From contig CAJQOM010000004.1 of NCBI GenBank assembly GCA_905479985.1, forward strand, positions 1-34,050: a stretch of DNA of 34,050 bases, given 5' to 3'. This document shows positions 9,524 to 17,012 of this stretch, in pieces. Below the pieces are notes generated by a model. The model was given only the letters and a program-made list of their open reading frames with translations, was not told the origin of the DNA and did no database searches. The position numbers were made by a program, and so were the translations under genes. Position 1 is the stretch's first letter, and each line of letters begins with the position of its first letter. Source of the DNA: an uncultured Gammaproteobacteria bacterium. Its GTDB lineage: Bacteria; Pseudomonadota; Gammaproteobacteria; Nitrosococcales; Methylophagaceae.

Positions 9524-9528
9524 ATTTT

Positions 9529-9547
9529 GAAAACGATTATTATACCG
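9529..9547. promoter_or_regulatory. Weak Fur-box-like sequence
   Basis: GAAAACGATTATTATACCG matches the 19-bp GATAATGATAATCATTATC consensus at about 11 positions, mostly in its left half and centre. Location beside a reductase and a TonB receptor makes metal control plausible, but the match alone is weak. Confidence 0.25.
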
Positions 9548-9620
9548 CGAAGGCAAGATTTGTTCAGTTGTCGATATTAAAGTGGGAGGCTGCAGTGAGG
9601 AAGGGAAGTTTACTAGGTGC

Positions 9621-9646
9621 ATCCCCTCTCCAGATTGAGAGGGGAT
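9621..9646. repeat. Perfect 10-bp stem hairpin after the TonB receptor gene
   Basis: ATCCCCTCTC (9621-9630) pairs perfectly with GAGAGGGGAT (9637-9646) across a 6-nt loop. It lies 23 bp beyond the receptor stop on the minus strand. No T-run follows on either strand, so it is not a canonical terminator. It resembles the CCCCTCTC/GAGAGGGG palindromes often dispersed between genes, and could act as a transcript-stabilising 3' hairpin. Confidence 0.55.
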
Positions 9647-9668
9647 AGGAGATGATGAATAAGATTGC

Positions 9669-11744
9669 TTAGAAGTCGACGTTGACGTTGACGTAAGCAC
9701 TACGTCCGAAGCCAGGTATTTTGTCGCCCATCGCAAGGTCAGTGTTACCACCGGCTCTATTGATTCCACCTAAGTGGCTAACATAGTAACGATCGAAAAG
9801 GTTATTGACGCCACCCATTAACGTAACAGCAGGTGTGACTTGGTATTGGCTGGAGATATTAAACAGCGCGTAACCCCCAGTTTTTTGTTCATTGTTTTCT
9901 GATGAAACTTTGTTCTGTCTAGCAACGGTTTCAGCTTCAACACTGACTTGCCAGTCAGGTTGTACATAAGTTAACGATGTGATCGCATTGAGTGGTGCGA
10001 TACGGTAAAGATCATCGCTAGTATCACGGCGTTCACCACGGACATAGCTGACGGTACCGGCTAATTGCCAGTCTGATGAAAGGGCTGCAGACCAGTTAGT
10101 ATCGATTCCGTATAACTTGGCATCGACATTACTGAATTTAAGCAGTGTTGATGGTGTGCCACCTAGCATTGTCGCGATGGCATTTGCCACCATTTGCTGT
10201 TGTGCGGTAGCATTTCCAGCAACGCCTTGGATGTAGTCATTGATGTGATGGTAGAAAATACGTGGTGAGATGGCAAACTTATGCGTATGCCAATCTAGAC
10301 CTAATTCAAACTGGTAAGCGACTTCATGATCTAAGTTGATATCACCGACATATTGCCTACCATCAGCTAAGCCACCTGTGCTTTGCAATGGAGCCCATAG
10401 GTAACGTTCTTGATAGCTTGGTGCGCGGGTTTTTCTGGCAAAGCCAATTTCGATATCAGCTTGTTGTGAAATTTCATGTGTGAAAGTGGCAAAGACATCG
10501 ACTAAGTCTTCATCTTGGCTAAGATCAGAGTTGTTAAAGTCAGTATTTAATGTCACTAGAGGTGCTGGTGTTCCTCCAAGGTCGGCATTGCCTGAATCCA
10601 TTTCCACACGGCTATAACGCAGGCCTGTTTCTACATTCCACCCTTGGGAAACGGCTCCTTTCCATTCAGCGAAGAGGCTGTACCTATCGCGTTCGGCATC
10701 TTTAAAATTTTCGATGAAGAAAGCTGCATTATTTGGATTGTAAATGGTTGCATTATGCTTTGCTTGATCTAAATCAAGACCAAACAACCAGTTCTGGTGT
10801 TGATAATGCAAACCAAAACCTTCGCCTTGTACTTCTGCAAAGACTTGTCGAGCCCTCGACGCTACGAGCCCATTCGAACGGTGTGAGAAATTATCCATTT
10901 CATGCTCAACATCTTGGTGATGTAATTTGATGGTGTAGTTATCGCCGTTATTCAAATAATCGGTGAAGCTACCTTTGATGTTCTCACCACGGAAGTAAAG
11001 AATGTCCATGGGTAATGCTGCTGTCCCTGTATCACCCATATCAAAATGTTCAATGTCAAGACCGATTGCTTTGCCACTGCCTTGGTAACCGTAGTGTAGT
11101 CCGACAGTATCTCTATCATGCTCACTTGAACGAACTCTGCCGCCGTCGAAGCTTTGATTATCGCCACGATCTGAACTACCTGTTAGTTGTAGTCTGTGAT
11201 GTTGATTAGTTATGGCTGTTGTTAGGTTCAATTGTCTGGTATTACCATTGCTAGCGTAAGCGGCATTAGCTGTACCATGCAGTTCTGCTTCTTCTGTTTG
11301 TCCGAAATCGAGTTTTTTTGAATTAGCAGAGATGGTACCGCCAATTGTTTCGATACCTGTTCGAACCGGTGCGATGCCCCTATATACAGCGACGTGATCC
11401 GTTCTAGATGCAGGTAAATAGCTTAGTGGAGAGTCCATGCTATTTGGACCTGCTTCGTGTTGGCTGAAGCCATCTAATACAACGTTAACACGGCGGCCAA
11501 ATAAGCCGCGGTATTGTGGAATGCTGGTGACGACACCATTACTGTTCACATTCGCACCAGGAAGACGCTTTATAAGTGCGCCGATGTCTGTCGATGCTGC
11601 AGGTACGGTAGGCAAAGCAAAAGGAATTTCTTCAGCTGATGCACCTTGTACTGACATAGAAGGTAGCGATATCGTTTCAGCATGAGCGACGGATAATGCC
11701 GTGGCTAATAGAAGGAGGAGGGGTAGCAATTTAAAATGTTTCAA
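9669..11744 (-). CDS. TonB-dependent outer-membrane receptor, OprC/NosA copper-receptor-like
   Basis: Outer-membrane beta-barrel that imports a scarce ligand using TonB energy; 691 aa. A signal peptide ends near A22, and a TonB-box-like ETISLPSMSV follows. The plug contains IPQYRGLFGRRVNVVLDGF and AGPNSMDSPLSYL (99-110), closely resembling the copper receptor OprC segment around CPNRMDAP. MDNF (283-286) and a histidine at 330 fall in places where I recall OprC's other copper ligands. The OprC cysteine position is G99 here while M103 is kept. The barrel ends with the beta-signal SAYVNVNVDF. The start is TTG, supported by AGGAG with 7-nt spacing and by the signal peptide. The receptor call is firm; copper as substrate is an inference. 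Confidence 0.88.
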   Translation of the reverse strand: MKHFKLLPLLLLLATALSVAHAETISLPSMSVQGASAEEIPFALPTVPAASTDIGALIKRLPGANVNSNGVVTSIPQYRGLFGRRVNVVLDGFSQHEAGPNSMDSPLSYLPASRTDHVAVYRGIAPVRTGIETIGGTISANSKKLDFGQTEEAELHGTANAAYASNGNTRQLNLTTAITNQHHRLQLTGSSDRGDNQSFDGGRVRSSEHDRDTVGLHYGYQGSGKAIGLDIEHFDMGDTGTAALPMDILYFRGENIKGSFTDYLNNGDNYTIKLHHQDVEHEMDNFSHRSNGLVASRARQVFAEVQGEGFGLHYQHQNWLFGLDLDQAKHNATIYNPNNAAFFIENFKDAERDRYSLFAEWKGAVSQGWNVETGLRYSRVEMDSGNADLGGTPAPLVTLNTDFNNSDLSQDEDLVDVFATFTHEISQQADIEIGFARKTRAPSYQERYLWAPLQSTGGLADGRQYVGDINLDHEVAYQFELGLDWHTHKFAISPRIFYHHINDYIQGVAGNATAQQQMVANAIATMLGGTPSTLLKFSNVDAKLYGIDTNWSAALSSDWQLAGTVSYVRGERRDTSDDLYRIAPLNAITSLTYVQPDWQVSVEAETVARQNKVSSENNEQKTGGYALFNISSQYQVTPAVTLMGGVNNLFDRYYVSHLGGINRAGGNTDLAMGDKIPGFGRSAYVNVNVDF

Positions 11745-11772
11745 AAGTGATCTCCTAACGGTTTATAGGTGA

Positions 11773-11778
11773 ATTATA
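11773..11778 (-). promoter_or_regulatory. Candidate -10 of the TonB receptor promoter
   Basis: On the minus strand this reads TATAAT, a perfect -10, 29 bp upstream of the TTG start. The -35 position (about 11796-11801, AATAAA on the minus strand) is poor, so an upstream activator would be expected. Confidence 0.5.
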
Positions 11779-11820
11779 GAATCGAGGAAAGACTTTTTAT
11801 TGTGTTTTTTAGAGATAAGT

Positions 11821-11849
11821 TGTGTCAAATGACACAGTTTTTGTCATTT
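11821..11849. promoter_or_regulatory. Two overlapping inverted repeats in the divergent promoter
   Basis: Dyad 1 is TGTGTCA (11821-11827), AA, TGACACA (11830-11836). This is TGTG-N8-CACA, the spacing of CRP-family sites. Dyad 2 is AAATGACA (11827-11834), a 7-bp spacer, and TGTCATTT (11842-11849), sharing its left arm with dyad 1. If transcription of the receptor starts about 7 bp after its TATAAT, dyad 1 is centred near -62, the classic class-I activator position. TTGTCA at 11841-11846 could be a -35 for the rightward gene. The regulator is unknown. Confidence 0.6.
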
Positions 11850-11903
11850 TCGCCATGTTATTGTACTAAGTAGTTAATTTTTCAATTATTTAGGATTAGT
11901 GTC

Positions 11904-12635
11904 ATGGAAGCCATCACAGGTTCCTATATAACGGCTTTTTTATTAGGGCTTTTTAGTACAGTGCATTGTTTGGCGATGTGCGGTTCAGTTATTGGTGCGT
12001 TGACATTGAGTTTGCCGGTTGAGGTGCGTGAGAGTCAACGGAAAATGTTGCCTTATGTGTTCAATTATAATTTGGGCCGTATTTTAAGTTATACGATGGC
12101 GGGGGCGATTGTTGGTCTGTTAAGTTCTCCTTTAGCGACGATCGATGGCCATACATTTTTACGTTATTTATCGATTGTGGTGATGATCGGGATGGGCCTT
12201 TATTTAGCCGGCTGGTTTCCAAAGTTTGCCAAAATGGAAAGTTTGGGGGCACCAATATGGCGCTGGTTGCAACCTATTGGTCAGAAGTTTTTACCCGTTA
12301 AGGCATTTTCACAAGCTTTTTGGTTAGGTATGGTTTGGGGTTGGCTGCCTTGTGGCTTGGTCTATGCCGCCTTAGCAGTAGCCGCTACGGTGGGTGATCC
12401 GGTTAAAGCGTCATTGGTGATGTTGTCATTTGGGTTAGGGACGTTACCGGCTGTCATGGGCGCCGGGATGTTTACGGGTTTATTGGCATCATTAGCGCGT
12501 GCAAAGCATATGCGGAAAATAGCCGGTGTGTCGATTATCGTGATGGCTTTAATGACGTTACTTTTGCCTCACCAACATATGGCTGAGCAGCATGATATTG
12601 AGTTTCATCACATTAACGATGAGGCAACAAAATGA
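11904..12635 (+). CDS. TauE/SafE (DsbD_2-like) membrane protein with His-rich tail
   Basis: Polytopic inner-membrane protein of 243 aa with about six transmembrane segments. It belongs to the group annotated as sulfite exporter TauE/SafE or cytochrome-biogenesis DsbD_2/UreH_2. Characteristic motifs are VHCLAMCGSVIGALTLSL near residues 20-37, with two cysteines and a methionine in a membrane helix, and GWLPCGLVYAALAVAAT in the second half. The C-terminus HQHMAEQHDIEFHH is histidine-rich and looks metal-binding. Relatives often sit near cbb3 oxidase assembly genes and have been linked to copper supply, but substrate transport here is unproven. The sulfite label should not be taken literally. 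Its TGA overlaps the next gene by 4 bp (ATGA), so the two are co-translated. Confidence 0.85.
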   Translation: MEAITGSYITAFLLGLFSTVHCLAMCGSVIGALTLSLPVEVRESQRKMLPYVFNYNLGRILSYTMAGAIVGLLSSPLATIDGHTFLRYLSIVVMIGMGLYLAGWFPKFAKMESLGAPIWRWLQPIGQKFLPVKAFSQAFWLGMVWGWLPCGLVYAALAVAATVGDPVKASLVMLSFGLGTLPAVMGAGMFTGLLASLARAKHMRKIAGVSIIVMALMTLLLPHQHMAEQHDIEFHHINDEATK

Positions 12636-13555
12636 TTAAGGGTATTTTAGGACAGTCTCCTGAGTTAATGCATCTGTTGCGGACGTTGCCGATGATTGCA
12701 TTGAGTGATGCCAGTGTTTTGATTCAAGGTGAGACTGGTACAGGCAAGGAGCTGATTGCTCAAGCCTTGCATTTTGAAAGCCGGAGAAAAGACAAGCCGC
12801 TGGTGACGATAAATTGTGCTGCCTTGCCGGAAGATAATATTGAGGCCGATTTATTTGGTCAATGTAATGTGACGGGTGAGGTGATACACCGCGGTCGTTT
12901 ATTAGCGGCAGAAGGCGGGACGGTATTTTTTGATAATGTTGAGTCTTTGCCGCAATCTGTTCAAGCAAAAGTGCTGCGTTTTTTAGAAGCGGGCGAATGT
13001 CAATTGCAAGGGTGTCACAAATTACAGATTGTCGATGTTCGTATCATTGCTGCCAGTAGCGCTGACTTGCAGCATTTGGCCGATATTGGACGGTTCAGAC
13101 GAGATTTGTTTTATCGTTTGCAAGTTGTGCCGTTGACGGTATCTGCTTTGCGAGATCGGGCAGATGATATTCTGATGTTATTACGTCATTTTGGCCGTGA
13201 GTTTGCAGGCAGTAATGCCGTGGTGCGTTATAGCAAGCAAGCCGAACACTGTTTGTTGACTTATGCTTGGCAGGGTAATGTTCGAGAACTTATGAATTTT
13301 TGCCAGAGAATGGCTTTATTATATCCTGGCAAGGCAATTCAGCCTGATGATTTACCACCAGAAATGATGCCAGAAGTGGCTGCTGGTAACCAGGTTTTTA
13401 CCTTACCGCCAACGGGGATAAAATTGGCGCAGGTTGAATTAGATTTGATTGAGCAGGCACTTGAGATGGCGTCGGGTAACCGTTCGAAAGCAGCGAGGTT
13501 ACTGGGTATTAGCCGTGACACGTTGCTTTATAGGATGCAAAAACACGCGCTCTAG
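12632..13555 (+). CDS. Degenerate sigma54-activator-like AAA+ / Fis-type DNA-binding protein
   Basis: 307-aa protein consisting of a bacterial enhancer-binding AAA+ domain and a C-terminal Fis-type helix-turn-helix, with no N-terminal sensory domain. Walker A is intact (GETGTGKE, 33-40). The arginine-finger region GRFRRDLFYRLQVVPL (153-168) and the helix-turn-helix NRSKAARLLGISRDTLLYRM (283-302) are clear. The sigma54-contacting GAFTGA loop is missing: after DLFG (73-76) the sequence reads QCNVTGE and is about three residues short. Walker B reads VFFDNV, with N102 where catalytic Glu is expected. It is therefore unlikely to activate sigma54 and may act as a DNA-binding repressor or a sigma70-type regulator, as TyrR-like proteins do. 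It overlaps the TauE/SafE gene by 4 bp. Confidence 0.88.
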   Translation: MIKGILGQSPELMHLLRTLPMIALSDASVLIQGETGTGKELIAQALHFESRRKDKPLVTINCAALPEDNIEADLFGQCNVTGEVIHRGRLLAAEGGTVFFDNVESLPQSVQAKVLRFLEAGECQLQGCHKLQIVDVRIIAASSADLQHLADIGRFRRDLFYRLQVVPLTVSALRDRADDILMLLRHFGREFAGSNAVVRYSKQAEHCLLTYAWQGNVRELMNFCQRMALLYPGKAIQPDDLPPEMMPEVAAGNQVFTLPPTGIKLAQVELDLIEQALEMASGNRSKAARLLGISRDTLLYRMQKHAL

Positions 13556-13593
13556 CCTAAAGTAAGTGGATATTCATATTATTTAGGTGGGTT

Positions 13594-14427
13594 ATGAAGC
13601 AGTATCTAGCGTTGTTACAAGATGTGATGGATAACGGTGTTGAGAAAGGCGACCGGACAGGAACGGGGACGCGTTCAGTGATGGGCCGTCAAGTGCGTTA
13701 TGATCTTGCTGAAGGGTTTCCTTTATTAACCACTAAAAAGTTACATATCCGCAGTATCTTGCATGAACTGCTCTGGTTTTTGAGTGGTGAAACGAATATT
13801 AAATATTTGCAGGATAATGGTGTCTCTATCTGGAATGCTTGGGCAACGGAATCAGGCGAATTAGGGCCGGTTTATGGCGCACAATGGCGTCGTTGGCAGG
13901 GGGCTGATGGTCAAGTCTTTGATCAAGTGACTGCCTTAGTCGAAGGTCTGAAAAATAATCCAGATAGCCGACGTCATATTATCAGTGGTTGGAATGTTGC
14001 CCTGTTGCCCGATGAATCAAAAAAGCCATGGGAAAATGCGGAGGCTGGTTTGATGGCATTACCACCATGTCATCTGCTTTATCAATTTTATGTGGCCAAC
14101 GGTAAATTGAGCGCGTCTTTGTATATTCGTTCGAATGATTTGTTTTTAGGCAATCCATATAATACGGCCTCACTCGCTTTTCTGACGCATATGTTGGCAC
14201 AGCAATGTGATTTAGAGGTGGGTGAAATTGTGATGAGTATCGGGGACGCGCATATCTATACCAATCATTTTGAGCAAGTGGCAACACAGTTGAGTCGAAC
14301 GCCAGGTGCGTTACCGAGGCTGGTCATCAAACGGAAGCCGGACTCAATTTTTGATTATCAATTTGATGATTTTGAGATTGTTGATTATGTGTCACAGCCA
14401 CATATAGCGGCACCTATTGCTGTGTAG
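13594..14427 (+). CDS. thyA: Thymidylate synthase ThyA
   Basis: Converts dUMP to dTMP using methylene-tetrahydrofolate, in the cytoplasm. 277 aa, slightly longer than the 264 aa of E. coli. Motifs run in order: [13 protein letters not shown], the active-site region [12 protein letters not shown] with nucleophile C159, [17 protein letters not shown], the dUMP-binding HIYTNH, and [17 protein letters not shown] short insertion (about residues 139-152, [14 protein letters not shown]) precedes the catalytic cysteine; I recall similar inserts in other gammaproteobacterial ThyA proteins. The ATG follows AGGTGG (13585-13590). It is 38 bp after the regulator gene, and probably shares transcription with the hemerythrin downstream. 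Confidence 0.97.
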   Translation: MKQYLALLQDVMDNGVEKGDRTGTGTRSVMGRQVRYDLAEGFPLLTTKKLHIRSILHELLWFLSGETNIKYLQDNGVSIWNAWATESGELGPVYGAQWRRWQGADGQVFDQVTALVEGLKNNPDSRRHIISGWNVALLPDESKKPWENAEAGLMALPPCHLLYQFYVANGKLSASLYIRSNDLFLGNPYNTASLAFLTHMLAQQCDLEVGEIVMSIGDAHIYTNHFEQVATQLSRTPGALPRLVIKRKPDSIFDYQFDDFEIVDYVSQPHIAAPIAV

Positions 14428-14450
14428 GAATAAGGGAATGGAGAAAAGGA

Positions 14451-14849
14451 ATGGGAAAACCACTGTATTTGAGCTGGCAGGACGAATTTTCGCAAGATGA
14501 TGGGCATATTATTGATGAGCAACATCGGGGGGTACTTGCTTCGATTAATTCTTTGCATTATTTCTTACAACAAGGACATGGCATAGAAGCTTTATTGCCA
14601 ACGGCAAAAATTGTGTTGCAATACCTGCAATTTCACGCGAAGACCGAGGAAGGGATTCTACGGGATGCGGGTTATGGCGAGATTGAGCAATTTATAAAAC
14701 AGGCCGCTCAGGATGTTACAGCCTATAAAGAGGCTTGTCGTGAAGCAATAACACATCAAGATCCCCTTTTTTTGTTGATTTTTTTACGAGACTGGTGGTC
14801 GCGGCATTTGGAAGATCATAAAAATTTTACTGTTTATTTAAACGACTGA
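14451..14849 (+). CDS. Hemerythrin-like protein with incomplete diiron site
   Basis: 132-aa single-domain protein with the four-helix layout of bacteriohemerythrins. Recognisable parts are W9, IDEQHRGVLASIN (H25), QFHAKTEEGIL (H62 and E66), and DWWSRHL (H119). In a normal hemerythrin the next helix carries HxxxH after GYP; here GYGEIEQFIKQA has F81 and A85 instead. The final D after HIxxxD is K124. So about four of seven iron ligands remain, and oxygen binding by a normal diiron centre is doubtful. It may bind one metal, or have become a structural or sensory domain. The SD is a GGAGAAAAGGA stretch just before the ATG. It lies 23 bp after thyA and converges on radC with a 3-bp gap. Confidence 0.85.
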   Translation: MGKPLYLSWQDEFSQDDGHIIDEQHRGVLASINSLHYFLQQGHGIEALLPTAKIVLQYLQFHAKTEEGILRDAGYGEIEQFIKQAAQDVTAYKEACREAITHQDPLFLLIFLRDWWSRHLEDHKNFTVYLND

Positions 14850-14852
14850 GTT

Positions 14853-15527
14853 TCAAAGTTGGCCTGTTTGTGAAAAAGAGACATTTTTTGCATCCCCGAC
14901 AATAATGTGGTCAAGCACGCGAATATCGACGAGTTTGAGTGCTTTTGTTAGTTGTTGAGTGATGGCAATATCGGCCTGACTGGCCTCTGGGTTACCAGAA
15001 GGATGATTATGGGCAAAAATAACGGCTGAGGCATTGTGATACAAGGCTTGTTTAAGGACTTCTCTGGGGTAAATATTGGCGCTGTCGATGGTGCCACGGA
15101 ATAATTCTTCGAAGGCGATCATTCGGTGTTTAGTATCTAGCCATAAACAGGCGAAAACTTCATAGGGGTAGGCGCGTAGGCGCTGCTTTAAGAATAATTG
15201 TGTCGTTTGTGTGTCGGTGAAGGCGTTTCCATGATTGAGTGTTGATGCCATATGACGTCGACTCATTTCCATCACCGCTTGTAGCTGGGCGAATTTGGCC
15301 GGGCCAAGACCATGCTGTTGGCAAAATTGTTTTTTATCGGCGTCGAGCAGAGCTCTTAGGCTGCCAAATTGTTCGAGTAGTTGGCGCGCGAGCTGTACGG
15401 CAGAAATACCTGTGACCCCGGTGCGCAAAAAGATGGCGAGTAATTCAGCATCAGATAATATTGCAGCACCATGTTGTAACAATTTTTCACGTGGGCGTTC
15501 ATCGGCAGGCCAGTCTTTGATTGCCAT
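14853..15527 (-). CDS. radC: RadC family protein (JAB1/MPN+ JAMM domain)
   Basis: About 224 aa, the usual RadC length. The N-terminus [37 protein letters not shown] and the helix-hairpin-helix-like region [15 protein letters not shown] precede the JAMM metal site. That site has the conserved glutamate in EELFRGTI and the [14 protein letters not shown] signature. The family is widespread; its original link to DNA repair is disputed and its exact activity is unsettled. I place the start at the second ATG (15527), because AAGGA (15536-15540 on the plus strand) overlaps the first ATG but sits 8 nt from the second. Convergent with the hemerythrin gene, with no room for a separate terminator. Confidence 0.95.
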   Translation of the reverse strand: MAIKDWPADERPREKLLQHGAAILSDAELLAIFLRTGVTGISAVQLARQLLEQFGSLRALLDADKKQFCQQHGLGPAKFAQLQAVMEMSRRHMASTLNHGNAFTDTQTTQLFLKQRLRAYPYEVFACLWLDTKHRMIAFEELFRGTIDSANIYPREVLKQALYHNASAVIFAHNHPSGNPEASQADIAITQQLTKALKLVDIRVLDHIIVGDAKNVSFSQTGQL

Positions 15528-15598
15528 TTTATGCATCCTTGCATTGAGACCAGTGGCTTAAGTTAACATAGTGTTTTTAACAAAAACAATCACTTGTT

Positions 15599-15627
15599 TT
15601 GAATTAGATGGCTAAAAAGAGTATTCT
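15599..15627 (+). promoter_or_regulatory. Candidate sigma70 promoter for the miaB-lnt run
   Basis: TTGAAT (15599-15604) and TATTCT (15622-15627) are separated by exactly 17 bp. Each matches its consensus hexamer at 4 of 6 positions. It lies 27 bp before the miaB start. Confidence 0.5.
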
Positions 15628-15653
15628 AAGCGACCTTTTTTGTCGAATGAATT

Positions 15654-16994
15654 ATGGCCGGTAAACTATATATTAAGACCTTTGGCTGCCAGATGAATGA
15701 ATATGATTCATCTAAGATGGCAGATGTCCTTGCAGCGTCTCATCAGTTAGAAATCACGCAGGTGGCTGAAGAAGCTGATGTGCTGTTATTGAATACCTGT
15801 TCGATTCGAGAGAAAGCCCAAGAAAAGGTATTTCATCAGCTTGGCCGTTGGAAGCGCTGGAAAGATGATAAGCCAAACTTAGTGATTGGCGTGGGCGGCT
15901 GTGTGGCCAGTCAGGAAGGGGATGCGATTCGTCGTCGTGCGCCTTTTGTTGATTTGATTTTTGGCCCTCAAACCTTACATCGCCTACCGTCAATGCTGAC
16001 TGATGTGCATAAAAGCCATCAGCCGCGCATGGATATTTCGTTTCCCGAAATTGAAAAGTTTGATAACTTACCTGAAGCTAAGGCCGATGGCCCAACGGCA
16101 TTCGTGTCGATTATGGAAGGCTGTAGCAAATACTGTACGTTTTGTGTTGTGCCTTATACCCGCGGTGAAGAAGTAAGTCGGCCTGTTGATAAAGTATTAA
16201 CAGAGATTCGGGGTTTGGCAAAACAAGGTGTACGCGAAGTTAATTTGTTAGGTCAGAATGTGAATGCTTATCGCGGTGAGCTTGATGGCGAGGATAGTGC
16301 AGATCTGGCGTTATTGATTCATTATGTGGCGGCGATTGACGGCATTGATCGGATTCGATTTACGACGTCTCACCCGGTCGAGTTTTCAGATAGTTTGGTT
16401 GATGCGTTTGCCGAAGTACCCGAGTTAGTGAGTCATTTACATTTACCAGTGCAATCGGGTTCAGATCGTATTTTAACGATGATGAAACGAGGCCATACGG
16501 TACAAGAATACAAAGATAAAATTACGCGTATTAGAGCGGCTAGGCCTGATTTGAGTATGTCGAGCGACTTTATTATTGGTTTTCCGGATGAACAAGATGC
16601 TGACTTTCAGGGCACCGTTGATTTAATTAAAGACATTGGCTTTGACCATTCGTTTAGCTTTATTTATAGTGCCCGGCCCGGTACGCCGGCCTCTGCTTTC
16701 ATTGATTCGGTGACGGATGAGACGAAGAAAGCGCGCTTGAAAATAGTGCAAGATCAGTTGCGTGAGTTAGAAAAGCAGCATAGTGAAAAGATGTTAGGGT
16801 CAACACAGCGTTTATTGGTTGAGCGTTTAGCCCAGCGGCATGAAGGTGAGCTGGCGGGTCGGACTGAAAATAATCGTGTGGTTAATTTTGTCGGTGATAA
16901 GGCGTTGATTGGCAAATTTGTTGATGTGCATATTACTGAGGCGTATACCAATTCATTGCGTGGCGAGATGTTGGCCGACAGTGTCGTTGTTTAA
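15654..16994 (+). CDS. miaB: MiaB, tRNA-2-methylthio-N6-isopentenyladenosine synthase
   Basis: Radical-SAM methylthiotransferase that adds the 2-methylthio group to i6A37 in tRNAs. 446 aa, standard length. The N-terminal domain holds the three auxiliary-cluster cysteines C12 ([12 protein letters not shown]), C49 ([11 protein letters not shown]) and C83 ([11 protein letters not shown]). The radical-SAM C-x3-C-x2-C is C157, C161 and C164 in [19 protein letters not shown]-terminal TRAM domain follows ([23 protein letters not shown]). No strong SD is visible before the ATG; the family N-terminus fixes the start. First gene of a seven-gene rightward run. Confidence 0.97.
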   Translation: MAGKLYIKTFGCQMNEYDSSKMADVLAASHQLEITQVAEEADVLLLNTCSIREKAQEKVFHQLGRWKRWKDDKPNLVIGVGGCVASQEGDAIRRRAPFVDLIFGPQTLHRLPSMLTDVHKSHQPRMDISFPEIEKFDNLPEAKADGPTAFVSIMEGCSKYCTFCVVPYTRGEEVSRPVDKVLTEIRGLAKQGVREVNLLGQNVNAYRGELDGEDSADLALLIHYVAAIDGIDRIRFTTSHPVEFSDSLVDAFAEVPELVSHLHLPVQSGSDRILTMMKRGHTVQEYKDKITRIRAARPDLSMSSDFIIGFPDEQDADFQGTVDLIKDIGFDHSFSFIYSARPGTPASAFIDSVTDETKKARLKIVQDQLRELEKQHSEKMLGSTQRLLVERLAQRHEGELAGRTENNRVVNFVGDKALIGKFVDVHITEAYTNSLRGEMLADSVVV

Positions 16995-17012
16995 TTTAAG
17001 GAATCACAATTT

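Noticed and set aside
11904-12635. Taking the TauE/SafE label literally as a sulfite exporter
   Set aside because: The CLAMCG and PCG motifs and His-rich tail fit the DsbD_2-like group better, and no sulfur-metabolism genes are nearby.
12632-13555. Reading this gene as an ordinary sigma54-dependent activator
   Set aside because: The GAFTGA loop and the catalytic Walker B glutamate are both absent, so that label would mislead.
15631-15646. CGAC...GTCG hairpin before miaB as a terminator or attenuator
   Set aside because: Only a 4-bp stem, with the T-run in the loop rather than after the stem.
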